In this document: piece by piece, positions 36,362 through 49,200 of the stretch
Layout: the number at the start of each line of letters is the position of its first letter
Numbering within the stretch: the first letter of the stretch is position 1
Source of the DNA: Pampus argenteus
Taxonomy: Eukaryota; Chordata; Actinopteri; Scombriformes; Stromateidae
Reading direction: 5' to 3'
Length of the DNA: 64,000 bases
Assembly: GCA_036937835.1 (NCBI GenBank)
Contig: CM072880.1
Location: forward strand, 13,336,501 to 13,400,500
Program-made: the position numbers and the translations under genes
Notes under the pieces: model-generated
Told to the model about the DNA's origin: nothing
Databases searched by the model: none
What the model saw: the letters and a program-made list of their open reading frames with translations, nothing else

Positions 36362-36376
36362 TCACTAGAGGGCAGC
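36362..36376 (+). promoter_or_regulatory. CTCF-like motif upstream of the P450 gene
   Basis: TCACTAGAGGGCAGC closely matches the CTCF core. It lies about 730 bp upstream of the P450 start codon and points the same way as the motif at 32140-32153. Motif match only. Confidence 0.35.
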
Positions 36377-36568
36377 ATGATGTCAACGTATCAGTGAAAC
36401 GTCTTACAGCATAACGGACTGGATCAAACTGATTTTGCAAAAAGACATTGTGTCAATACTGTAAAGTGCCTTTCACAACATACATTATCTTAATATCATA
36501 ATAGTTTATTATTATTATGTGAATAACACTGTTGAATAGCCATTACTGTTTAACATTGTAAGATCACA

Positions 36569-36586
36569 CACGCACACACACACACA

Positions 36587-36623
<37 letters not shown>
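36569..36623. repeat. (CA)n microsatellite
   Basis: About 27 CA units with a few CG interruptions. Confidence 0.95.
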
Positions 36624-36624
<1 letters not shown>

Positions 36625-38254
36625 AATTCTAGAAAACAATAGCTTATACATATAATTGAGTGTAAGTCCAAACAAGATATGATAAGGTAAGATATGGCTG
36701 TTTTTAATCAAATATGTAATCATATTAAAAAGCATTTCAATGGTAACTTGGCATACAATGTAGTTCTTTTTTATTTATTTATTGCAGAAAAAAGCTTTAA
36801 CACAATGAACACTTGGGTGTATGAAGACGACCCGCTGCGTTCTGATCACCTCCGCCCTTCTGTGGTCACATGACAGAGCGCAGCACCGTGGAGAGAGAGG
36901 TGAGATATGAGGGCCAGGAGCTTTTGTTGTCACCTTCAAAGAGGCGGCAAGGTAGGATGAAGATCAAGAGCTATCAGTTTACACAGAGACCAGCCCCTCA
37001 GCTATAGAGCATCAGACGCAACAGTGATGCTGTTGATTTACTGCGGGAGTCTCCCAACCATCAGTACAAAGTCATTCTGATGTTTCAAAAAACTAGGTTG
37101 GCAGGTTACACTGCTGTCAAAAACCTGAACACATTTCAGATTTAAAAAAATAAAAATAAAAGGTTATTATATTGTCTATGACTGACACGTGTCACAGTGG
37201 GAACTGGTGTCTTCTCACCCACATTAATCTGATTTGTGATCAAAGTGAAACCAAAGCCACAGCGAAAGTCGAGCGCCGATATCCTGAAGGGCAACAGGCA
37301 ACGCTGCTCCTTTGCAGAGCTCCGCTTCGCTCTATTTCTAGTGTCTGTGTATGTAAAGGCTTGTATTCCTCCTAAGCTCTGCTAGGCCCTGAAATAGAGT
37401 GACAAGCTGTCTCCATAAATACAGAGCCCCTATGGGGAAACATAATTGCTTTGTGAGTCTATGTCAGCTTTAGGGGCCTTCGTAGTGTCCTTCAGTTCTA
37501 ATGGAGGGATCCTATTCCATTCAATGAGCTTGATAACATCACCTTGGTAATATGACTGCCTTTCATTTCAACCAGAGCCTCGCAGTCCAAAAAGGTCACA
37601 CAAACAAACACTCAAAGCAGAGGCCCCAGAGGCTACCAGTGTCCACTTTGACCCCAGTGACCCACACACACACAATGGAGGAGCTTGATGTTGGTACCAT
37701 ATAGAATGACTGTGGTGGTGGTGGGGGGCGGGGTGGGGTGGGGTTAAGGGGTTGTATATGCGGGACAGGTCAGGGCCTGCCTTTGTTTACGGACAGTGTG
37801 TCAGGGGAGGTGGGGGTAAAACAAACATGGCAAGAAACAGGTGGGTTGCACTCTTTTAGATTTTTCTCAAGGTTGAGGTTTGCCCAAGGACGCTACTAGT
37901 GTGTCCTGTCAGTCCTGAGAGAGTTCATTTTCGCTACTTGAATCCCTGTCACTTTGCCCCACAGGGGTTGAACATGCACACACTCCTCTGTGTGAATCTG
38001 ATGGTGTGACAAAAAAAAAAAATCACAGCAAATTTCTGGAGGTGTCTGGTGAATGTACCGTACTGGTTTGGATTCTCCTCAACTGACATCACAGTCTGCT
38101 TTGTAACATGAGGTAGAGAGCGCGGAACGGCTCCAACAGTTGCTGTGGAAGCCTTGGGGTATATATCTTTCTCATATCACACTCGCACGTATTTGCTCCA
38201 TTATGTTCCAAAATAACCCGTAAAATCAATCAAAATCAATCCGACCGTCTGGAG

Positions 38255-39467
38255 TCATACCCACTCCGATCTTTTCTCCTGCCCTTCATCATTGGTCTGG
38301 AGCTCTGCACCACTACCTAACTCCACCAACATGTACTGACCCACCCTCCTGGTACAGACTGTTGTTGCTATTGGAACATCCCCGGTGGGCCCTGCTGACA
38401 CCTCAGGGAGCAGCCCATGGTCCCGTCTGGGCGGAGGCGGTGGTTTGAGTCGGCTGCGTTTACTAACACGAATGGATCTAGGTGTGCCCATGGGCTCTGG
38501 GGGACAGAGAGCCAGCTCGCTGCCATCCCGCTCCAAAGCCTCCTCTTTGGAAGTGGAGCAGCCGTTGTTTCCGTTGGTGTTGCAGCCCAGAGGTCCCGGA
38601 GAGAAAGTCTCCTGACCTAAAGCAACTGAACCCTTGCTGCCTCGCCTCTTCCGGAAACTTCCCATTTGACCAGAGTCTCCATCTACATCCTGTTGAGTCA
38701 GGGAGACATTCGGATCGATACCCCTCAAGGCTCCCACAGTTGAAAGGAAACATTGCTCTTCGTCGTATATCTTCTCCACTATCATCTTCCTCTTGCTTTT
38801 CTGCTTTACAGAACGTTTGATGGCACAGATGAAATCCAGCACATTTAGAAAAAGGGACAGAGCGGCCGCACCGAGCATGAAGTTGAGCATCACAGTCTTC
38901 TCAGTGGGCCTGGAGATGTAGCAGTCCACCTGGGTAGTGCATGGAGTGTGCTGGCACAGGAACCTCCGAGGGATGTAGAAACCAAACAGATAGTAGTGAG
39001 CTGCCCCAAACCCTGCCTCCAGTAATGTCCTGAACATCAGATGGAGGATGTAGGCTCCTGTGAAGTACCGGACCCACCCTCGCTCAGCCCCGAGGGGCAT
39101 CTTGTTTACAGACGTCTCGCCAAAAGGCTCCTGGTGAATCTTGTACAGCTGAGTAGTTTTGTTCAGGTCCACAGTGAGCCCATTTGAGACCTTGTGGACC
39201 ACGTAGATGATAAAGACAACGTAGGGGAGACATAAAGTGATGAGCTGCACCAGCCAGAAGCGGAAGAGAGAGATGGGAGAAAATAGATCATAGCATACGT
39301 TGGCACAGCCAGGCTGAATGGTGTTACACACGAATCGCTCCTGCTCATCCTGGTAGAGAGGATAACCAGCAAGGAGGAGGATCAGAACACGGAGGAAGAT
39401 CATCACAATGAGCCACACCTTTCCTGAAATGTAAGCACATTGGAATTAAAAAATGTGCTGAGTTGAC

Positions 39468-39510
<43 letters not shown>

Positions 39511-39761
39511 TGTAAGAAATTTTGCAGACTTTGCAAAAATAAAATAAAACCTCAAGGCCTTAAAGATCAGCAAAAAAAAGCCTGTCTGATATTTCACCTT
39601 GAAGTTTATAGATTTGTGCATGATACAAGAATATTGTTTAAAAATGTACTTTAAATGAGAAACTAATGAATCTCTGTTGTCATCAGAATCGACTCACCCA
39701 TCAAGGTGATGCTGTGATTGACAGAGATAAAGATGACCTCGGAAGCACTTGATCCCGCCAT
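38255..39761 (-). CDS. gjd4: Gap junction delta-4 connexin (two coding exons)
   Basis: A connexin; six subunits form a hemichannel and paired hemichannels make a gap junction. Coding exons are 39761-39698 (21 codons plus one base, start context AGCATGG) and 39423-38255, with a 274-bp phase-1 intron after SITLMG. This split near the N-terminus is the delta-connexin arrangement. The 410-residue product has a short cytoplasmic N-terminus and four membrane segments. Extracellular loop 1 has C54-x6-C61-x3-C65 and loop 2 has C178-x4-C183-x5-C189 followed by ISRPTEKT. GKVWLIVMIFLR at the start of TM1 and NTIQPGCANVCYD in loop 1 are connexin hallmarks. The long C-terminal tail is Ser/Arg-rich with a PPPPP stretch. 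Assignment to gjd4 rests on the two-exon form, size and the position between fzd8 and ccny. The tail is somewhat longer than in the human protein (about 370 residues from memory). Confidence 0.92.
39470..39510. repeat. Compound (GT)n-(GA)n microsatellite in the gjd4 intron
   Basis: About 12 GT units joined to about 8 GA units. It lies inside the 274-bp gjd4 intron, about 50 nt before the exon 2 acceptor, and is transcribed as pyrimidine-rich (TC)n-(AC)n. Confidence 0.93.
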
Positions 39762-42550
39762 GCTTGCTGTGCTCAAGGCCCTCCAAAACCTTCCAGTCCT
39801 AAATCCTTAAGCCAGCACCCCACTCTCTGTCCAGCCGCCTTCTGCTCTTCTCCCGTTTCCACCTTTCTACCAAGGACCACAGCAACTTCCAGTAGCACAA
39901 TAACCTCCAGGTTGAAGTTTCCAACTGCGGTTTTCCAATCCTCATCTAGGAGGAGCGTGCGCCAGATCCCGGTGGGTAAAAGCCATTCTCATCCATTTCA
40001 AAAAATCCACCCAAATCTCTGGAAGACTGCGAGGGAAGTCATGCGAATACTCCTGTCTTACCTCTCCCTCTGTCCCCCGTCTGTCCTCAGACAACAGAAG
40101 ACGGGAGCGAGCCCTATTGTAGGTCTATTCTTAACACACTTCCAAAGGCACGTTGCTGTCCTGGCATTGCAGAGATATTTTGGTGCCGCCGGTCGTCCTT
40201 ACAGGAGAACAACGAGCCTCCTGCCTTACTCATTCTAAATTGTTGTATTAAGTTCTCAAGCACAGAGGCAAGCATGTTCAAACCAGCAACACCATAAAAA
40301 AAAAAAAATAATACAAGCCCTTCCTGCATCTTCCAGTGATAAATCATAACAACATGTACATATGCAGACAGTGGATTAGCTGTCATGAAATATGAAGCAG
40401 GTTGTAAAATGTGTTTTCCTACAGCTGATGTCGGGTTCTGTACTATAAGACTACATCATGTCATGCAGATCGTGACTGCAGAGGACCAATCAGATCCTTT
40501 CTGACATGATACATCCACATGGCTAAAAGCTGGTTTGGCTCATAATCACTGTAGATCAATGGTCATTACCACTTCAATACCGTCTCATTTAAAAGTATTG
40601 CAAGGGTAGGATAAGGAATGTAGTTGAAAATAAATAGTGAGTGAATATGAATTGTTGACAGGGTAACATAGGATAGAGAAGCATTTGCACGTCTACTACA
40701 TATGGTGAGCTGATACAGTGGTGCAGTATGAGACTTTGACAGGGATGATGACAACGCAACAACTGAAAGCAGCGGTTTATTCACAAAGCAAACGTTCACC
40801 CTCCTTCCCACAACAGAGAAATGACTGACCTGGTTACCTTCTGAGCTTCATTTAAACTGGAACGTACCATCTGCTCAGTACGGGGTGGTCTAAACAGGTG
40901 CGAGCAATCCAAGAACGCAGAATGAGAAATAAAAATACTCGTTTAAGATACTTAATGTGTTAATATCAACATGTCGAAAGTTGACTACTGACTCACACTC
41001 GAGCACACCAACTTTAACACACTGTCATCTGTATTAAAGTTTTTAAGTTTTACCGCTTCCCCGTGACTACTTGTTAGCACCCAGCCACTGCTTACAGGAT
41101 AATGAGCTACACCTGTTTTCAATTTCACTGACTGAGCACCTGCAACAATACACAAAACCATTTTCTATGTAAAACCTTCTCCATGCACACCTGCTTCTGA
41201 ATTCATATGAAATTACTGGGCATTGAATTTATGATTATGTACACCCAATCGTATTTTTGTACATTATGTTTTGATACTATATTCTTGCTGCTTTTTTAAT
41301 ACATACATATATACACACACACAGATATGTATTAGACTAGAATGTGATTTTATTAGCAACAACCTCTTTCTAGTTTGTAAAAATGGAGTTAAAACAGTGA
41401 CTGATCTGTGTTCTACATAGTTACACGAAACAAGGAGGTGAAAACTCTCTTCTGTCTCATCTGCTTCTGCTCCTTTATAAAAGTCAGAAGAAATGTTATC
41501 ATAGTTCCCATAAAGCACCTGAGCCTGGTTTATTTTTAGGGAGGAATATATGCCTTCAGCTCATGGATTACTGCAGTGAAGCGTGACTGCCCTTCACACA
41601 GCTGTGATCGAGAATATATATAATAAAACTTTCTCCTTCCTAGTTGACTCCAGCCTCAGCAATGCTATTCCTTTACTTTCCACATGTCCAGAAAATCCCA
41701 CTCGAGAGATCAAGATCAAAACTGTACATTTACATCCACACAGGCTCACACGATCCTGAGAAGCTTAATCAGCCACATTAAGCGAAAACACAACTAAATG
41801 AAGCACAGGTGTGTTGGGCATTGAAGCCAATCAATTAAAATACCTTCCATGAGTTTTCCCAGTGTAAAGTGAAGGTTTATCCTGCTAGATTTCTGAAACA
41901 TCAGTGGTTTGCTCCCTGCCCCTTGAAGTTATCAACAAGTTTAATGTTTCTCCATTTACTGGCACATTAGGTTGATAACTACTCAGACTTAATGGAAAAA
42001 TATGCAATTTTTAAAAAAATGTTTAGTGCAATGAGCCATTCAGATATATTTAACATGGTGTCCTCTTTCTGCATTAAAACTATATTATCCGCATATATTT
42101 GTTTGAACGTCAGGACAGGCTAAATAGACATTTAATTTATGTAAACAATAAGGGCCTAATATGAAAAAAAAATGATTCTGCCAGCGTTTACATGCTTTGT
42201 TCAACTATATGTTCACCAACCAAAGAGATTTGGTTTTAAAATGTGAGTTTGTGATGTTTGCCCACAGCACCTCTTCATTGCATTGAATTGACAGCGAGTG
42301 AAATGCAAATCAAGCCTAATACGGAGGATGAAATGTGCCCCTCAATGACAATATGGCACAGTGTAATCTCTGTATTAACACTAGCGCTGAGATATTTAAA
42401 TGGTTCTTTCTGGGAGTCACATTGTGGAATATATATTAAAATATCACGGGAAGACTATAAATGATGTTTCATGTCTCGGTCAACGTCGTCGTATTACAAA
42501 AATGTGCTCAAAAACAAAAGAAACATACGCTGGGTATATTGCAAGGTTTC
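39762..42550. other. Intergenic DNA upstream of gjd4
   Basis: It should hold the gjd4 5' UTR and promoter directly right of 39761. I see no gene and no clear core promoter motif. The rest is AT-rich single-copy-looking DNA with small simple repeats. Confidence 0.5.
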
Positions 42551-43529
42551 AAAGTTTAATTCTCGCACAGGTTTTTCTAAACATTGCTTCAAGAAGAGAA
42601 GAACTAGGAGCAGTTTAAAAAAAAAAAAATCATAGTTGAAAACATAAAGAAAAAAAGCACAGAGAGAAAGAGAGATGTAAGTTTGGCAAACTGAGAAAAG
42701 GAACAAACGACTGACTCACTGAAAAGGAAATGATACAACAATGACAACAGTAACAACAGAATACAGTACAATTAGTTAAAATTGTGAATCAATGGAGGAA
42801 AAAAAAAAAAAAAAGTCACAGCTACAGCAAATGACAGACGTTTTGAAACAGGAAGTCTTCATGTCCTAATCTGAAGAGAGGAAGAAAAATTGAGAGAAAA
42901 GTAAAACTCTAAGCAGAGGTAGAGTTCAGTGCACAAGGCTATGACACACACACCTACGGTAACCAGCCGGCAGGACGCCACAGGCTCAACGTCTCTGCTG
43001 TCGGGGTACATTTTCCATTTCAGGACTCACCATAGTTGACCACATATTATCAAAACGCTTAACTTCTGGATCTAGAAAACACCAGGCAGACTGGGCTGTA
43101 TGCAGACACATACAATAAATAGGATATACAATCTTTGAATAACCTCTAACAGTTTGAATTTAACAACAGCAACTCCAGTAATGTTTTTTTTTTTCCTAAA
43201 GACACATTTTGCACTTTACTTTCCACACACTTTTTTCCACGTTTCATATACTTCATGTGCAAGTGGGCTGGGACAGAGCAACACGTCCAACAGGATGGTC
43301 CTTCATTTTTTCCCATGACTTTGGTACGGTTCTGTCAATTCTTACACCTGCTTGTCAAGAGTGGGAAAATATCACTGATCCGACTGATTCTCTAGTAGCT
43401 TGACAACATAAATGAAATCACGGACATGGAAGTTGCCACTGAAATGCACAACATAACCTGGATGTTACGTTATGTAATGTAAGGACATTGTGGTGGTAAA
43501 AGATAAGTTGATCACTTTGGAATGTGAAC

Positions 43530-43585
<56 letters not shown>

Positions 43586-46240
43586 CTGTTGGTTTATGAA
43601 GAAAAATGCATTAAAAAGCTGTTTTGTGTCTTTTTTGTCAGACTTCAGATTTCCAGGTTATGGCATGGTATTTTTTTTACATGATTTAATGTGAGTCCAG
43701 CTGATCATAAGGCAAACAATCACACTCATAAAGTCTATTTATTAAAACCATCACTTCACTTTAATAGTTTCACCTATTTCCAATAAAATCCAAAAAAACT
43801 ACGGAGCCTCGAAACTGACAAAATTAGGTTGTTTTCACTTTCGTCTTTCACAAGCTTGTTGAATTTTCTCAACTCCCTCGATATTCCTCTCACACACATT
43901 CAATAATCTATTCACTATTCGCAACATGAAAATACAATATAAAAATAAAATAAAATGTCCAGAGCAGCCATTGGTCCAGAGTTTGTGTGTTTAACATCAT
44001 ACTAGAGCAATGAGTGTGTTGTGTGGTGAAAACAGTGGTGGATGAACATATGGAGCTCCACCTTTTCAGCTAGATTCAGCTTGAAACACTGGCAGCCAGT
44101 GTAATGTTAATGATCTATATGTACTGACCTATATGCTGCAGTAGCATCACTGTATACATGCTTCTATAATAGCCAAAGCATTTTAACACTAACACAGTTA
44201 GCTAAACACTAACCCAACATGAAAACATGATGAAAGCTGGAGGTGAGGAAAAGAAAATAGCAAATAGATAAATGATTAAATATATTCTAAGTAAAATATT
44301 TAATTCTGATTCATTAAAAAAGTTTATGTACTATAATTAAATTAATACCATTTTTTTTATGAATCCAGTTTTATTTTTCACTTGACAACCTTTTACTTCA
44401 TTTTGTCAGTTTCGGGACTCCATAACAAAAAAAAAGGTTTCTTCATTTACCATACATCAAAAATATATGAATCAGTCATTGTTTGCTCAGAGTCGGGTGA
44501 AAAAGTCTTTTAAAAAATTAAAAACAATTATAATAAGCCTGAATTGTCTTGTACTGTCTGTCTTTATACCATATACAGTATGTAACACATAAAAACTTGG
44601 CAATTTCTGCAGTGCGAAAACATTTTAACAATAAAAGAGACAAAAAAGTCTTAAGTGGTGTCTCCCATTTAAATCTTAATACTTCACCTTCCTTTAAATG
44701 ATTTGACATAGGAACAAGGAATTAAACATATTCATTGTCCCCTTCATGTCCAATATAAATATTCTAACATCATTCTGTTTCTTCTTCTTCTTTTTTTTTC
44801 TTTTTTTTTATGGTTTGTTTTTCTTGTTTTTGTTTTTTTTACAGTACGGCTTCAGTCTACAGATTTTGCACACTGGCACTGTATTTACACTGTACAGAGA
44901 CAATTTAGCAAAATGTATACAATCTATCTTTTCGTGAGCAGTGTGTTTGAATCATCACATAATGCTTTTCCATCAGTTTAAGTCCTCTCCAGAACAACAA
45001 CAACAAAAAAACAACCTTGAAGAATCATGCTTTTAGTGACTTCTAAATGACACAAATTCCATTTGTGCTGTTTCTTTGTAAGCTGGAAGAACCGTACAAA
45101 ATATTGTGGAAAAAAAAATACTTTGAGTTATTTGTTCTATTCCTCTAGTAGAGAGGGGAGAAGTATTAAACTAGCTTATTACAGGCACCACAGGTCAGGA
45201 CAATGGCAGTGAATAAAGTACACATAATGTCTACAGTATGTCTCACATCTGACCGAGAGTCAGTCTTTTCCCAAGGACGCAGGCTTCATTGAATCTGATC
45301 ACAACAATGAAGCAGTGCATGAATATTGCTTTAAGTGAACTGCTGTATTTGAATAGAGATGGGATGAATTGAGAATGAATTCCCAGGTCCTGTCAAAGCG
45401 CCCTCCAGTCTAACACACCCTAACACTGACTTGCTTCAATGTTAGCTGTCTGAATGAGAATTTCACTTCAATGGCTGTAAAGTACATTAATACTCAGCGG
45501 GATATTTTTATCAGGGAGGGCTGATGATATGCAGTCTAACGTGTCGGTAAACTCTACACTCAGGTTAATGGTGGAATGTACACGTCTTTCCTTTGCGTAC
45601 GCTTGGATCTGCTAGCAGAGGTTTTTCTGCTGAATGGGAATGCAAATCAACAGAAAAAACATCAACAAACACTGAAACAAATGAAGGAATCGAGCATTGA
45701 ACATTTTCAATGTGCCTGTAAGCTGTCAAAAAAAAAATTTAAAAAATCAACTCATGCTTTCGCTAAGAAACTGACTGAGCCAGAAGATTAAAATTAAAGG
45801 AATGTACACGGCCTCCCTCAGTCAACCATACGAGCCAGTTGAGCCTCAGAGGGGATATCATAACGCTGCTGCCGCTGTCATGTGTGTTCTATTAACTGTA
45901 AGCTTATTCCTATTTTCTTCCATTCGGCTTCTTCTCTTCTTTTCCGACATCTTTCACTCACACACCTCTGTTTGGTTCAGCTCAGCTCTGTTTGGTTCAG
46001 TGCAGGCAGCCAGTGGAACCTCCTTTTATGTACAACAACCAGCGAGGGTGCAATCACACTTGAAAAAGTGCCAGATTGTGTGTGTGTGTGTGTGTTTTCC
46101 TGTGGGTTTTTTTATCAGGCAGACAGACCCGCTGATTCACAGGACTGCTGCCCACCTGCTCTACCTGCTTACCAGGCAGAAATACAGTACGTCTGACAGG
46201 TCTTATCTATTCCCCTGCTCCGCGCTGCTTGAGGCCAATG
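42551..46240 (-). other. Probable ccny 3' UTR and gene end
   Basis: The stretch after the ccny stop (46241) is AT-rich and has no coding potential. From memory vertebrate CCNY has a multi-kilobase 3' UTR, so much of this could be transcribed. Minus-strand AATAAA candidates include 44370-44375 and 43738-43743, but I cannot choose between them. A 52-bp (TA)n tract lies at 43532-43584. Confidence 0.4.
43532..43584. repeat. (TA)n microsatellite
   Basis: About 26 uninterrupted TA units, the longest TA tract in the window and fully self-complementary. Confidence 0.96.
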
Positions 46241-49200
46241 TTAGGAAATGATGGCTGGACACCACCGCACCACCGCCAGGTTGTCTGCACTCACTGACCG
46301 CTTATTGGCTAGTTTCCTCAAGTCCTTGTATTTGTCGTCACACAAGCGTGAGATGGCCTGAAAGTCAAAAAGCACAACAAAAATGAGACGGAGACGGCAA
46401 ATCCTGTCATTGTTTGAGTGTTACAATAATCGGTTTATTGTCATTGGATGTGCAGTAAATCAGTAGTGTGGTCATGACACCACAATTGGCACCAATTTAT
46501 ACCAAGCATGTAATTTATTTGCCATGAAATTACTTTCTTTAAAACGGATGAATGAGTTTTCTGTCCTGAATCTCTTTTTTTTTCACATGTGGAACTAATA
46601 ACATTAAAATATCTAGTATCTTCCCACATGCTTAACTGCAATTTTGATATTTTTAATAGTCTTTTGGAGGGAGAGGAAAAAATGGTCAATGACGCATCAT
46701 CGCTGCTGTTGAGATTTGCTTCAAATGAACTGCAGTAAAGCATAAGGACAAGAGGAGAGCCAGATGTTGAGGCAGTGAAGCTAATTACACAGCAACAGGG
46801 ACCTACATCCTGTCCTTCACCCAGCATGAGACACTTCAAAATACTAATTACCCACATGGACTTGGTTCATTGTACTGTATTTCACATCCTCAGCCTTATA
46901 AACTGTGTTCAGATTTGTTAAACTAATTAAAACACATTGTTAGATTTACTGTTCAATGTTTTAACGTGAGCAACAAAAATCAAACTGTCTCCAGCAATTC
47001 TGTGTGCTGCTCACCTCTAGTTTCTGAGCCTTGTCCCTGCTGAGGGGCTCCAGGGGGAAGCTGAGGTTGTTCGCCTCGGCCAGGGAGCGCAGGTCAAAGT
47101 AGTACTTGGCGTAGACACTGGACGGCACGTTGATGTTGAACTGCAGCAGCTCCAGAAACTGACGCTCCAGTTCGTTCCTTTATTCAGAAAGGGAGAATGT
47201 GTGAGCTGAGAGAATGCAGAGAAAAGACAAAGGTACTAGAGAGGGAGCGTTGGTAAATCCCCATGTGCACCCACCAAACATAAGCCTTCCCTCATAGTCA
47301 AAGGGAGTGATATATAAGTAATGCAGCTCTAAGCTTCATGCGTAAGAAAATATTAATCCCACACCCTGAAAATGCTGTCATGAGTTGCCTCATGCTCGAC
47401 AGCTCTGTGATCCTTTATTCAGTGTGACGACGGCTGCTTTCAACCATTTCTCTTCGGTCATGACTATTTCATTTTGCTTTGTTACCTGCATTAAGAAGCA
47501 CTATCCATCTTCTTTTTTCTAGCCTTTATTCACAGCCCATGCACATTTACAGGCATGCGGCAACACTCTCGCTAAATTTAGACTCTCACTGTATCCAAAC
47601 TGTGCCTAATAATGCTGCTGCTTGTTTATCTCGCCACTGCCGCTCGCTCAGCTATTCCCATCGACTTCTTTTTGTTATTTTACGGTCGAGCCAATGTGGA
47701 GCTACAGTCATCTGCGTCTGTTCGGGGTGGGAAGGGGGATTCCAGCAGACTGGGCTTCCGAGCAGGGATTTAAAATTGATCTTCCAAAGCAATCTGTGGT
47801 CAAATACTGAGTCACTGTCCGGAAAATTGCCATATGGGAACATAGCAGAGGCGCATGCTGGGCTCCTCTCACTGGAAAGAGTCCTAAACAGGTGGATTGC
47901 AGTGTGAATTCTGAGCCCAAGGACAGGAGGATACAGTCACTGGTGCGGAAAGAGTGTGAAGGCAGCAGGGGTGAGAGGTCGCAACAGTGGCAACACGTCT
48001 GCAGCGTCGTGTTCCTCCTCTGGATAATCCAGCCGAGATTCCTGACGATTTGAGACGTATGTGGGATATAGGACGCCGTGGTGAATCCTCATGCTCAAGA
48101 TGGCTCTTGAACTCAGGGTGACCCTTCAAACACAGGTTATTCTCAGCAAAGAAGGACTCTGATTGTTAGTCACTAAATGTATCTTGTGTATGCGATATTC
48201 AAAATATCTTTGAATTAGTCCATTTAGTTTCATTTATAATAATATACACATGACTGTATGAACTGTTTCTTTCATTCAACAGCAACAAAAAAAACCAAAA
48301 CAGGCTAAGAAAATATGCTACAGTATGTGCTCCCATGCTAATTTTATTTAAGACGTCTAATGGTATATTCTGTCACGTGATTCTGCACCTCCCACACAAC
48401 GATACCATTTTCCTTTTTCTTTTTTTGAGAGAGAGAGAAGCTGTTGCAGAGGAAGCAGGCTAGACTGTTCTCGCTGCTTTCACAGAAGGAGAAGTAGTCA
48501 GCTGACTGGTGTTGTCAGCTCCTTCCACACAGCAGTGATTACATAATGCACCTCTTTTGTCACTAAACTCAGTAAACCTTTCACGTTTTTTTAAATTCAC
48601 TTTAATACCGTTAACCACTGGTATAATTCTTGGTTATTAATTGGAGATAAACTTGAACTACCAAACTATAAAGTTTATTCATCAAGTGTAATCTTTATTA
48701 AAAAAAAACATATTATGAAATCTAACTGAAACCTGCCCATAAAAGCTACATGTTACAATCAATAACCATTTCCACTGGCTGTTAACACGTAGCATTACTG
48801 ACCACGATCTAGTCCAGTCTTTCTGTTGTATATGTGCATTGCATTTGTGTGTATTTTGACTACTTTCATATCAATAAAGTGCAGTGTTTTGGGTGTGTTT
48901 CCAATAACTCACATGTCCTCCACAGTGATATCCTTGAGAATTTGGCAGTAGTCGACGTTCCAGACCGCCTGATCGTCCCAGACCTTGGATGCCAGGAGGA
49001 TGGCTCCCAGTACGATGCGCTTCCAGTTGGCGGGGCAAATGTCGATCTCAGCGTAGGTCAGGAGCCTCTCCAAATACACCTTGATTAAAGAAATGTATAA
49101 CATGTAAATAGCGTCAAAAATATGTCTTTTTTTATGTCTTTGCACATAAAAAATAATGCATCTTTTCCTTCCATCTTATGTTCACAGTTGTATAACATCA

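Larger units (their letters stand above)
35632..38254. other. Intergenic DNA between the P450 gene and gjd4
   Basis: It should contain the P450 promoter (just right of 35631) and the gjd4 3' UTR (left of 38255). I see no convincing TATA box for the P450 and no clear gjd4 polyadenylation signal. It includes a long CA tract (36569-36623), a G-rich block near 37.71-37.74 kb and no supported gene. Confidence 0.5.
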
